Numbered from the stretch's first letter, positions 1 to 5,812 are shown. The stretch is DNA of 7,085 nt from CAJKWP01 sp050943075 (GCA_050943075.1 JBMNOM010000044.1:1-7085); one strand, 5' to 3'. The notes: generated from the letters alone by a model not told the origin. A program made the numbers and translations.

Positions 1-20
1 GGTGTTTTTGCTTAATTATC

Positions 21-491
21 TTACATTTCAAAATCTGATTTATCTTTTTCATTTGAAACTTTTATGCTTTTATGAACTATTTTTGAAGCACTTTCTTTTT
101 GTATTGTCATTGTTTTTTGTGCAACTTGTTCTTTTTGAACTTCTGTTTGTTTTTCCTTTTTGTCTTCTTGTGCAAGGAAAGTGGCTCTTTCTAAATTGCC
201 TTTAATTCTTTTTAAATTGCGTTTGGATTGAACGTAGTCATTCAAAACCATGCCTGAAAAGAAACCTGAAAGTGTTGCCGGAACAGTTGCAATAATGCTA
301 ATAACATCCGCTCCATTTAAACGAGCATACCCTGAGAGAATAAATAACGCAAGAGAAGTAATCGCACTTAAACTTAAAATCTTTTTAAATCTTGCAAATT
401 TGGTTTCCTCTTCAACAAGTTGCTTAACTATTTTTTTTAAGCCCCAATCGTCTTCTTGATTTATTTTATCTTCATCATTAAAATTATTCAT
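21..491 (-). CDS. Small two-TM membrane protein with charged C-terminal tail, function unknown
   Basis: I do not recognise the family with certainty. The 156-residue protein has an acidic, charged N-terminal region (about 1-36), then a hydrophobic segment at about 38-58, a short turn (LNGAD) and a second hydrophobic segment at about 62-84. A Lys/Glu/Gln-rich tail of about 70 residues follows, probably helical or coiled coil near 86-125. Two closely spaced helices with both charged ends facing the cytosol is the inferred topology; there is no signal peptide. The layout loosely recalls small two-TM domains (for example the TRADD-N-associated membrane domain) fused to sensor proteins, but this is only a resemblance. 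The ATG at 489-491 is chosen because AGAGG lies 8 nt upstream. A longer TTG-started reading overlapping the recombinase stop is possible but less likely. It lies 44 nt after the recombinase stop with no promoter or terminator seen between, so the two are probably co-transcribed. Confidence 0.72.
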   Translation of the reverse strand: MNNFNDEDKINQEDDWGLKKIVKQLVEEETKFARFKKILSLSAITSLALFILSGYARLNGADVISIIATVPATLSGFFSGMVLNDYVQSKRNLKRIKGNLERATFLAQEDKKEKQTEVQKEQVAQKTMTIQKESASKIVHKSIKVSNEKDKSDFEM

Positions 492-499
492 TTCTTTTT

Positions 500-504
500 C
501 CTCT
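500..504 (-). promoter_or_regulatory. Ribosome binding site deciding the start of the membrane protein
   Basis: AGAGG followed by 8 nt and ATG at 491. The alternative upstream TTG at 539 has no comparable site, so the shorter 156-residue product is preferred. Confidence 0.7.
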
Positions 505-535
505 GTGAGAATATTAATACATATTTTAAAATATG

Positions 536-1183
536 TCAATACTCTATCTTTTCATCTTCATGTTCTTTTGCCAATTTTTTTAAATATTCCAAAATTGGAG
601 ATGTGCCTTTGTTAAGTTTGTGAGTGTATGTATTGTTTGTCATTTTTAAATCTGTGTGCCCCACCCAGTTTTGAATTTTTTCTGGATTAACTTTTAAATG
701 CTGGCAAATGCTAACAAAAGTGTGTCGCGTGCTATGGCGCGACAAATCAAACCCCAGTTCTTTATAAAGTTTGTGAAAAAATTGTTTTGAGCCATCGTCT
801 GTAATATCTTCAAAAAGCAACTTACCTTTCAAATTATAACCATCCAAAAGTTCGGGTAAAAATGGAACTTGGCGCTTATGCTTTTTTGTTTTACTGTCTT
901 GCAGGGTAATTTTAATGACTTTGTTTTTCTTATCAATATCTTTCACTTTTATACTAAGAGCCTCACAAACCCGAACACCAGTGCAACAACAAAACACAAA
1001 GAAGTTTTTATATCTTTCATCTTGAATGCGTTTTAAAATTTGCTTTTGTTGGCTGAAAGTTATGGCACTGCATCTTTCTTCTTGTTCATCTTTTTCTTTA
1101 TTTTCATTTTGCTCTTGTTTTCTTTTTTTGCCAAAATTTGCTTTATTTTCCAAAAAAATGTTGTTTTTTGCGTGTTTTTTCAT
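536..1183 (-). CDS. Tyrosine recombinase (phage integrase family), catalytic domain only
   Basis: This is a DNA strand-exchange enzyme of the tyrosine recombinase family, 215 residues. The catalytic set is complete: Arg71 in TGVRVCEAL, a Lys in the beta-hairpin near 98-104, His150-x-x-Arg153 in RHSTRHTF, His176 in the VGHTD motif and nucleophile Tyr186 in NTYTH. Integrases of this type usually run about 280-400 residues with an N-terminal SAM-like core-binding domain (and often an arm-binding domain). Here residues 1-37 are only a Lys/Glu/Asn-rich low-complexity stretch, and the catalytic fold begins almost at once at about residue 40. So the protein is either a truncated relic that kept its active site or a minimal recombinase. 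The ATG at 1183 has no Shine-Dalgarno sequence before it. An in-frame TAA lies 9 codons upstream, so no N-terminal domain is hidden in this frame. It ends with TGA just ahead of the membrane-protein gene. No attachment sites or other phage genes are visible. The family call is firm; activity is uncertain. Confidence 0.88.
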   Translation of the reverse strand: MKKHAKNNIFLENKANFGKKRKQEQNENKEKDEQEERCSAITFSQQKQILKRIQDERYKNFFVFCCCTGVRVCEALSIKVKDIDKKNKVIKITLQDSKTKKHKRQVPFLPELLDGYNLKGKLLFEDITDDGSKQFFHKLYKELGFDLSRHSTRHTFVSICQHLKVNPEKIQNWVGHTDLKMTNNTYTHKLNKGTSPILEYLKKLAKEHEDEKIEY

Positions 1184-1210
1184 AATTTTATTATGTTTTT
1201 TTGTTAATTA

Positions 1211-1219
1211 TTTATAACA
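1211..1219 (-). promoter_or_regulatory. Possible extended -10 promoter for the recombinase/membrane pair
   Basis: TG-T-TATAAA on the minus strand (TATAAA at 1211-1216, TG at 1218-1219) lies just downstream of the leuS terminator and about 28 nt before the recombinase ATG. No good -35 is visible, since that region is inside the terminator stem. In such A/T-rich DNA the match could be chance. Confidence 0.35.
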
Positions 1220-1222
1220 AAT

Positions 1223-1254
1223 AAAAAACAGTTAAATTGCTTTAACTGTTTTTT
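1223..1254 (-). terminator. Symmetric intrinsic terminator after leuS
   Basis: A perfect 14-bp stem (1223-1236 with 1241-1254) closes a 4-nt loop, GCAA on the minus strand. It has CAGTTAAA in the inner half and six A/T pairs at the base, which provide the U tract. It lies 17 bp after the leuS stop codon. Because the outer arms are A6 and T6 it could also work on the plus strand, but no plus-strand gene needs it. It separates leuS from the accessory pair. Confidence 0.88.
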
Positions 1255-1271
1255 CTTGAATTTTTTGTTTT

Positions 1272-3656
1272 TTAAATAATTACGTTTGCAATGCGGTTTG
1301 GAATTACAATCACTTTTTTGGCACTACCACCATTTAAAAGAGTTTGAATTGTTTCATTGTTTAAAACAAGTTCTTCAATTTCTTTTTGTGTTGCATCAGC
1401 TTTAACCATAACAAATGATTTTAATTTTCCATTAACTTGAATTGGAAGTTTGTATTCATCTTCTTCCAAAAACTTCTCATCATAAGTTGGCCATACTTCA
1501 TAAGCAATTGTGTCTTTGTGTCCAAGTATTTCCCACATTTCTTCTGTGACAAATGGGGCAATTGGGTTAAGCAATTTAACCAAACCTTCAGCATAAATTT
1601 TTGGCACAACATCTTCTTTATAGCACGCGTTAACAAAAATCATAATTTGGCTGATTGCAGTGTTGAATGCCAAGTTTTCATAATCTTCTGTCACTTTTTT
1701 AACTGTGAAGTGGTAAACTTTGTCCAAGTTTTTGTTTTCAGCGTCTTTAATTTTGTCGCTTGTCACCAAGTTCCAAACCCTGTCCAAAAATTTCTTTGAA
1801 GCAGCAATGTTTGCTGAATTCCAAGGTTTTGAAGCACTGATTGGCCCCATAAACATTTCATAAAGCCTAAATGCGTCTGCACCAAATTCACTTATTACGT
1901 CATTTGGATTAACAACATTGCCTTTACTCTTGCTCATTTTTTCGCCATTTTCGCCAAGAATCATGCCTTGGTGAACAAGTTTTTTAAATGGTTCACTAAC
2001 TGGAACAATGCCTTTTTTGTGCAAGAATTTTGTCCAGAAACGTGAGTATAGCAAGTGTCCAACTGTGTGTTCTGCGCCACCAACATAAAGGTCAACTGGC
2101 ATCCAGTGTTTCAAAAGTGTTTTGTCTGCAAGTTCTTTGTCGTTGTGAGGGTCAATGTATCTTAAGAAATACCAGCTTGAACCAGCAGAGCCTGGCATTG
2201 TGCTTGTTTCACGTTTGCCTTTTTGTCCGTCAATTTCCACATTAACCCAATCGGTTGCTTTTGAAAGTGGAGATTGTCCACCTTGTGGGCGGTAATCTTT
2301 TAACACTGGCAATTCAACTGGCAAGTTTTCATCATCAATCACTCTAATTGTGCCATCTTCCATGTGGATGATTGGCATTGGTTCTCCCCAATAGCGTTGA
2401 CGAGCAAAAATCCAGTCTCTTAATTTATAATTCACTGTGCGTTTTGCAATGCCTTGCGCTTCAAGTTTTTCCAAAATTGTTTTAAGGGCATCTTCTTTGT
2501 TTAAACCATTTAAATATTCGGAATTAATATGTTCGCCATCACCTGTGTAGGCTTCTTTTGAAATGTCGCCGCCTTTCAAAACCTGTATAATTGGTAAGCC
2601 AAATTTTTTTGCAAAATCATAATCTCTTTCGTCGTGCGCTGGCACTGCCATAATTGCACCTGTGCCGTAGGAATCAACAACATAATCTGCAATGTAAATT
2701 GGAATTTCTTTGCCATTTGCTGGGTTAATTGCATAAGCGCCTGTGAAAGCACCTGTTTTGTCTTTGTTTAAATTTGTTCTTTCAATTTCGCTTTTGAAAG
2801 TTGCTTGTTTAACATATTCATCAACAACAGCTTTTTGCTGTGGTGTTGTAATTTTCTTAACAAGTTCTTTTTCTGGTGCCAAAACGCAATATGTTGCGCC
2901 AAACAATGTGTCAATTCGTGTTGTGAAAACTTCAAAAGTTTCATCATGTCCTTTAATTGCAAACCTAATTTTTGCGCCTTCGCTTTTGCCAATCCAGTTT
3001 TTTTGAGTTTCTTTTGTGGATTCTGGCCAATCAAGCCCGTCAAGGCCATCAAGAAGTTCTTGCGCGTAAGAAGGAATGTCAATCACCCATTGTTTCATGT
3101 TTTTTCTAACAACTGGGAAACCGCCTCTTTCACTTTTGCCGTCAATAATTTCGTCGTTGGCAAGCACTGTGCCAAGCTCTTCACACCAGTTAACTGGATA
3201 GTCGCCATATTTTGCAAGGCCTGCAAGGTAAAGTTGTTTGAAAATCCATTGTGTCCATTTAAAATATTTTGGGTCTGCTGTGGAAACTTGTTTATCCCAA
3301 TCATAAGAAAGCCCAACCATTTTTAATTGGTAAATAAAGTTTTCAATGTTTTTGTTTGTGAAATCTGCTGGGTTGTTTCCAGTTTTAATTGCAAATTGTT
3401 CTGCTGGAAGCCCAAACGAGTCAAACCCCATTGGATGCAAAACATTAAAGCCTTGCATTCTTTTCATTCTGGCAACAATGTCAGTTGCTGTGTAGCCTTC
3501 TGGGTGACCAACGTGAAGCCCTTGTGCTGATGGATATGGAAACATGTCAAGTGCATAAAATTTTGGCTTTGAAAAATCCCACACGTCTGTTTTAAATGTG
3601 TTGTTTTCTTCCCAATATTTTGCCCATTTTTTTTCAATTTCTGTAAAATTAAACAT
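1272..3656 (-). CDS. leuS: Leucyl-tRNA synthetase (LeuRS), complete
   Basis: Class I aminoacyl-tRNA synthetase that activates leucine with ATP and charges tRNA-Leu in the cytoplasm. The product is 794 residues, close to the usual bacterial length of about 800-870. The HIGH-type signature is HVGH at 48-51 within PYPSAQGLHVGHPEG. The insertion after NWCEELGTVLANDE lacks zinc cysteines, as in Bacillus LeuRS. The CP1 editing domain shows the threonine-rich TTRIDT motif (245-250) and VPAHDERD with the universally conserved editing Asp at 345, so mischarged-tRNA proofreading should be intact. KMSKS lies at 573-577, followed by the anticodon-binding helical domain and the small C-terminal domain ending KKVIVIPNRIANVII. 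ATG at 3656 is supported by GAGGT at 3666-3670, 9 nt upstream. It lies 80 bp downstream of metK with its own promoter. No T-box leader is present. Confidence 0.98.
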   Translation of the reverse strand: MFNFTEIEKKWAKYWEENNTFKTDVWDFSKPKFYALDMFPYPSAQGLHVGHPEGYTATDIVARMKRMQGFNVLHPMGFDSFGLPAEQFAIKTGNNPADFTNKNIENFIYQLKMVGLSYDWDKQVSTADPKYFKWTQWIFKQLYLAGLAKYGDYPVNWCEELGTVLANDEIIDGKSERGGFPVVRKNMKQWVIDIPSYAQELLDGLDGLDWPESTKETQKNWIGKSEGAKIRFAIKGHDETFEVFTTRIDTLFGATYCVLAPEKELVKKITTPQQKAVVDEYVKQATFKSEIERTNLNKDKTGAFTGAYAINPANGKEIPIYIADYVVDSYGTGAIMAVPAHDERDYDFAKKFGLPIIQVLKGGDISKEAYTGDGEHINSEYLNGLNKEDALKTILEKLEAQGIAKRTVNYKLRDWIFARQRYWGEPMPIIHMEDGTIRVIDDENLPVELPVLKDYRPQGGQSPLSKATDWVNVEIDGQKGKRETSTMPGSAGSSWYFLRYIDPHNDKELADKTLLKHWMPVDLYVGGAEHTVGHLLYSRFWTKFLHKKGIVPVSEPFKKLVHQGMILGENGEKMSKSKGNVVNPNDVISEFGADAFRLYEMFMGPISASKPWNSANIAASKKFLDRVWNLVTSDKIKDAENKNLDKVYHFTVKKVTEDYENLAFNTAISQIMIFVNACYKEDVVPKIYAEGLVKLLNPIAPFVTEEMWEILGHKDTIAYEVWPTYDEKFLEEDEYKLPIQVNGKLKSFVMVKADATQKEIEELVLNNETIQTLLNGGSAKKVIVIPNRIANVII

Positions 3657-3657
3657 C

Positions 3658-3685
3658 TTAGTATTACCTCAAATAATAATACTAA
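3658..3685 (-). repeat. Perfect 9-bp inverted repeat around the leuS ribosome site
   Basis: TTAGTATTA and TAATACTAA (3677-3685 and 3658-3666) flank a 10-nt centre that holds the GAGG of the leuS ribosome site (3667-3670). One arm touches the last base of the proposed -10 box and the other ends one base before the ATG. As DNA it could be an operator. As RNA it would put the ribosome site in a hairpin loop, provided transcription starts early enough to include the first arm. Confidence 0.7.
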
Positions 3686-3714
3686 TTATAACATACTTAA
3701 CTTTTGATATACAA
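3685..3714 (-). promoter_or_regulatory. leuS promoter, extended -10 type
   Basis: TG-T-TATAAT on the minus strand, with the perfect -10 hexamer at 3685-3690. The only -35 candidate is weak: TTGTAT at 3709-3714 with an 18-bp spacer. The predicted start is near 3678, giving a leader of only about 22 nt before the leuS ATG, too short for a T-box or other riboswitch. Confidence 0.65.
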
Positions 3715-3736
3715 TGCTTTTAAAAGTTTTTTCTGC

Positions 3737-4834
3737 TTAAAATTTAAGCGGTTTAACCCTTTCCCAAGCAAATTGTTCTCTGCCATAATGTCCATAACAA
3801 GCAGTGGTGGAATAAATTGGTTTAAGTAGTCCAAGTTCTTCCACAATGTTTGAGAGCGAAAAATCAAAATTGTTTAAAACAATTTGTTTAATTTGTTCAA
3901 GTGGAAGTTTGTTTGTGCCAAAGCAGTCAATTTCAATGTTGATTGGCTTTTCTTTTCCAAGCGCAAAAGAAAGCGCAACTTCACATTTTTTTGCCAAGGA
4001 ATTGCCCACAACTGATTTTGCAATGTATCGAGCAAAATAAGCCCCACTTCTATCAACTTTGCTTGCATTTTTGCTGCTATAACAACCACCGCCAACTTTA
4101 TAATCGCCACCATAAGCGTCAACAACAATTTTTCTGCCCACGCAGCCACTGTCGGAAAAACTGCCCCAAATTGTGAATTTGCCCGAGGTATTAATTAAAA
4201 ACTCAATATCTCCCTTGTCAAATTGTTCAAACTCTTTTAAAACAGGGTTAATCACATTTCCTTTAATTTCTTGTTTAATTTGCTCGTTTTCAAGACTATC
4301 GCTATGTGAAACAGAAATTAAAACTGTTGTTATTTTAACCGGCGCGCTCAAATCATCATACAAAACAGACACCTGTGACTTTGCGTCTGGAAAATATTTT
4401 TCGCTGTTTTTTGGCCTAAAAATTTCATATTTTTGCATTAATTTATGCGCAATTAAAATTGAAAGTGGCATAAAGACTTTTGTTTCATCTGTGGCATAAC
4501 CAAACACAATGCCTTGGTCGTTTGCACACAACCTTTCTTTCACAACTGCTTGGTTTATATCTGGCGATTGCAAAGAAATTTCCTGTTTAATTCTAAAATG
4601 GTTTTTATAGCCAATTTGTTTTAAAACACGCCTTGCAATTTTTTTGTAGTTCAATTTTGCTTTTGTTTTTGCCTCGCCGTAAATCATAAGCAAATTATTT
4701 TTAATGGCACATTCAACTGCCATTTGGCTTTGGGGATCTTGCGCCAGTGCCGCGTCTAAGAACGTGTCGGCAATAATGTCGCATGTTTTGTCTGGGTGTC
4801 CTTTGTTAACACTTTCGCTTGTTATAATTTTCAT
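3737..4834 (-). CDS. metK: S-adenosylmethionine synthetase (methionine adenosyltransferase), divergent
   Basis: Makes S-adenosylmethionine from methionine and ATP in the cytoplasm. The 365 residues are slightly shorter than the usual 380-400. Family motifs run in order: SESVNKGHPDK (His13, Asp15, Lys16), YGEAKT (Glu53), ANDQGIVFGYATDE (106-108), PDAKSQVSVLYDD, GRKIVVDAYGG (Arg234, Lys235), SKNASKVDRSGAY (Lys255, Lys259, Asp261) and the C-terminal YGHYGREQFAWE. The residues expected to contact ATP, Mg/K and the triphosphate are kept. Two loops are unusual: the common GGPHGDAG reads GSFSDSG (225-230 region, Asp228 kept), and GGGAFSGKD reads GGGCYSSKN. The protein is thus a real but divergent MetK, probably active. 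The ATG is fixed by AAAGGAG with AGGAG at 4840-4844, 5 nt upstream. Expression is governed by the SAM-responsive leader at 4900-5026, which fits product feedback. Confidence 0.96.
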   Translation of the reverse strand: MKIITSESVNKGHPDKTCDIIADTFLDAALAQDPQSQMAVECAIKNNLLMIYGEAKTKAKLNYKKIARRVLKQIGYKNHFRIKQEISLQSPDINQAVVKERLCANDQGIVFGYATDETKVFMPLSILIAHKLMQKYEIFRPKNSEKYFPDAKSQVSVLYDDLSAPVKITTVLISVSHSDSLENEQIKQEIKGNVINPVLKEFEQFDKGDIEFLINTSGKFTIWGSFSDSGCVGRKIVVDAYGGDYKVGGGCYSSKNASKVDRSGAYFARYIAKSVVGNSLAKKCEVALSFALGKEKPINIEIDCFGTNKLPLEQIKQIVLNNFDFSLSNIVEELGLLKPIYSTTACYGHYGREQFAWERVKPLKF

Positions 4835-4899
4835 TTTTTCTCCTTTGTTTTCCCCATTTAAAGTTTGCTATTAGTATTTTTGATTTTGCTTTTTATATT

Positions 4900-4926
4900 A
4901 AAAAAAGCCCCCAAAATGGGGCTTTG
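4900..4926 (-). terminator. Riboswitch-controlled intrinsic terminator before metK
   Basis: An 8-bp stem (AAAGCCCC, 4918-4925, with GGGGCUUU, 4904-4911) and a 6-nt loop are followed directly by a run of seven U (4906-4900). It lies inside the metK leader, 65 nt before the ATG, so it acts as an attenuator rather than an end-of-gene terminator. Its 5' arm is shared with the antiterminator. Confidence 0.92.
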
Positions 4927-4949
4927 AAAAAAATCAGTATTTCCCCATC
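4915..4949 (-). promoter_or_regulatory. Antiterminator helix of the metK SAM riboswitch
   Basis: GAUGGGG (4949-4943) can pair with CCCCAUU (4921-4915): six Watson-Crick pairs plus one G-U. The first strand includes the 3' strand of aptamer stem P1, and the second includes the 5' arm of the terminator. SAM binding that stabilises P1 would therefore free the terminator and stop transcription. This is the normal S-box 'off' logic. Confidence 0.82.
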
Positions 4950-5026
4950 ATCCAAGCATTAGCACCTTGCCTAAAAAGCAGGTTGCTGTGTGGTCAGCGG
5001 GCTTGTCCCTCGCACACTCTAAATGG
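4943..5026 (-). promoter_or_regulatory. SAM-I (S-box)-type riboswitch aptamer lacking P4
   Basis: The leader carries the S-box core: GAGGGA, GCCC, GCAACC and AAGGUGCUAA in the right order. P1 is CCAUU (5022-5026) with GAUGG (4945-4949). P2 is closed by GUGUG (5013-5017) with CACAC (4988-4992) and has the kink-turn-like GA elements, topped by GGG/CCC. P3 is ACCUGC (4978-4983) with GCA-A-GGU (4964-4970). The pseudoknot is CAAG in the P2 loop (5002-5005) with CUUG (4953-4956), which covaries with the CUGG/CCAG seen in Bacillus yitJ. After CUUG the sequence runs straight into GAUGAUGG, so the usual P4 hairpin is missing. SAM-I/IV variants are an alternative class name. The position upstream of metK fits SAM feedback. 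Confidence 0.92.
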
Positions 5027-5035
5027 TATATCTAC

Positions 5036-5064
5036 ATATTAAATAATTTTATAATAAAAGTAAA
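5036..5064 (-). promoter_or_regulatory. Promoter of the metK leader
   Basis: TTTACT (5059-5064), 17 bp, then TAATAT (5036-5041) on the minus strand. The predicted start near 5029 lies only a few bases before aptamer stem P1, exactly where a riboswitch transcript should begin, which supports both calls. Confidence 0.75.
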
Positions 5065-5166
5065 GCATTTTTGGCTGATTGCAACAACAACTTAAAATAA
5101 TTGAAAATTAAATCAAATTTTATTTATGTAGTAAAACTTTCAGCGTAAATCAATTGATTACTTAAA
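5065..5166 (-). other. Intergenic stretch between the Nudix gene and the metK promoter
   Basis: Strongly A/T-rich with no credible ORF. It contains a 12-bp palindrome AATCAATTGATT (5148-5159) just after the Nudix stop and a weak A/U stem (AAGUUUUA with UAAAAUUU) without a proper U tract. No convincing terminator for the Nudix gene is visible. The rest of the 332-bp gap 4835-5166 is the metK regulatory leader. Confidence 0.5.
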
Positions 5167-5616
5167 TTACATTGAAGCAGCTTCTTTTCCTGCTGTCATG
5201 ATGTTTTTTTCAGTTGAAAGAGCAAGGCGGCAGAAGTATGCCAAGTTGCCATTACCAACAACGGCTTCGTTGTTAAAATCAAGCAAGAATTTAAGTTCAA
5301 CCCATTGTGGTGTTCCTTCACGGTTGTCTGGTAATTCAATTTGGTCAATCACATCGTAGAACGCGTGCAAGTGAATTGGGTTTTCATAAGGGAATGTTAA
5401 TGTTGCAATATGCTTTGGATCTGCGAGTGAAATTAAGTTGTCACTTTCTTCCCAAACTTCTCTTATGCAGGCTTCTTTTAAGCTTTCGCCCGGCTCTACT
5501 TTTCCGCCAAGACTGTTGTATCTTCCTCCATACAATTTTCCGTCAATTTTTTTGATGAGTAATGTTTTTGTTAATTCTTTGTTAAAAAGAATGCAAATTG
5601 TGTAATTTTTTGCCAT
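5167..5616 (-). CDS. Nudix hydrolase, MutT-like nucleotide pyrophosphatase
   Basis: A 149-residue single-domain Nudix protein. Family members hydrolyse nucleoside diphosphates linked to another moiety, such as (oxidised) dNTPs, using Mg. The Nudix box starts at Gly38: GKVEPGE, seven residues, then REVWEESDN (52-60). The metal-binding Glu residues (53, 56, 57) are present, but the usual Gly-hydrophobic end of the box is Asp59-Asn60. The flanking pattern (YTICILFN at the N terminus, LLIKKIDGKLYGGRYNSLGGK before the box, FYDV and WVEL strands after it) resembles 8-oxo-dGTP diphosphatase-type MutT proteins; the true substrate cannot be read from the sequence. The ATG at 5616 is chosen over one 48 nt upstream because AGGAG lies at 5623-5627, 6 nt before it, and the added residues would be Lys-rich leader sequence. 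The gene stands alone behind a strong promoter and a structured leader. Confidence 0.92.
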   Translation of the reverse strand: MAKNYTICILFNKELTKTLLIKKIDGKLYGGRYNSLGGKVEPGESLKEACIREVWEESDNLISLADPKHIATLTFPYENPIHLHAFYDVIDQIELPDNREGTPQWVELKFLLDFNNEAVVGNGNLAYFCRLALSTEKNIMTAGKEAASM

Positions 5617-5655
5617 TTTTTTCTCCTTTTTTTGTGTTTTTTCTTTAATTATTTT

Positions 5656-5758
5656 AAAAAACAAAAACGACCTAAATTTTTTGACAATACACCTTTCGTG
5701 AAGATTTCATGTTTACCTGGTAATCTTCAAAAGAAGGTGTGCCTAAAAATTTAAGTCG
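5656..5758 (-). promoter_or_regulatory. Structured leader RNA with terminator-like end, unknown class
   Basis: Three stacked stems fold this part of the Nudix leader. The outer stem is 14 bp with one G-U (CGACUUAAAUUUUU at 5745-5758 with 5668-5681). The middle stem is ACACCUU/AAGGUGU (5734-5740 with 5689-5695). The inner stem is GAAGAUU/AAUCUUC (5722-5728 with 5700-5706) and closes the 15-nt loop ACCAGGUAAACAUGA. Internal loops are AGGC opposite AUUGUCA, and CUUUU opposite ACGA. Right after the outer stem comes UUUUUGUUUUUU (5667-5656), so the element can act as an intrinsic terminator about 40 nt before the start codon. I do not recognise a known riboswitch consensus. It may be an attenuator with an aptamer-like inner part, a protein-binding leader, or a palindromic mobile relic. 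Confidence 0.7.
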
Positions 5759-5783
5759 CACAATTTGTTTTATTAATAACTTA

Positions 5784-5812
5784 ATTATATCATATTTGTG
5801 TCAAATTGTCAA
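5784..5812 (-). promoter_or_regulatory. Full-consensus sigma-A promoter for the Nudix gene
   Basis: TTGACA (5807-5812), 17 bp, TATAAT (5784-5789), with an extended -10 TG (TG-A-TATAAT). Every consensus position matches. The start is predicted near 5777, giving a leader of about 160 nt that contains the three-stem element. Confidence 0.9.

Noticed and set aside
536..1183. Alternative genetic code (UGA as Trp) as in Mycoplasma
   Set aside because: Trp residues are encoded by TGG where checked (metK, recombinase), and the recombinase ends at TGA where the catalytic domain naturally ends, just before the next gene's ribosome site.
1437..1799. Plus-strand open frame of about 120 codons inside leuS
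   Set aside because: It is antisense to conserved LeuRS sequence, rich in Phe/Cys/Asn as expected from reverse-reading A-rich codons, and has no ribosome site or domain.
2805..3326. Plus-strand open frame of about 173 codons inside leuS
   Set aside because: Shadow of the LeuRS editing-domain coding region; its composition is a reverse-complement artefact and no family motif is visible.
3657..3736. T-box leader for leuS
   Set aside because: The gap is only 80 bp with a promoter near its end, leaving a leader of about 22 nt, and no T-box core sequence is present.
3722..3752. Palindromes at the metK 3' end (GCTTAAATTTTAAGC and CTTTTAAAAG) as a terminator
   Set aside because: The stems are short, A/T-only or overlapping the stop codon, and no U tract follows on the minus strand; readthrough into leuS is possible.
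5668..5758. CRISPR repeat or tRNA-like element in the Nudix leader
   Set aside because: It is a single unit with no repeated copies, and the fold is one long three-stem hairpin, not a cloverleaf.
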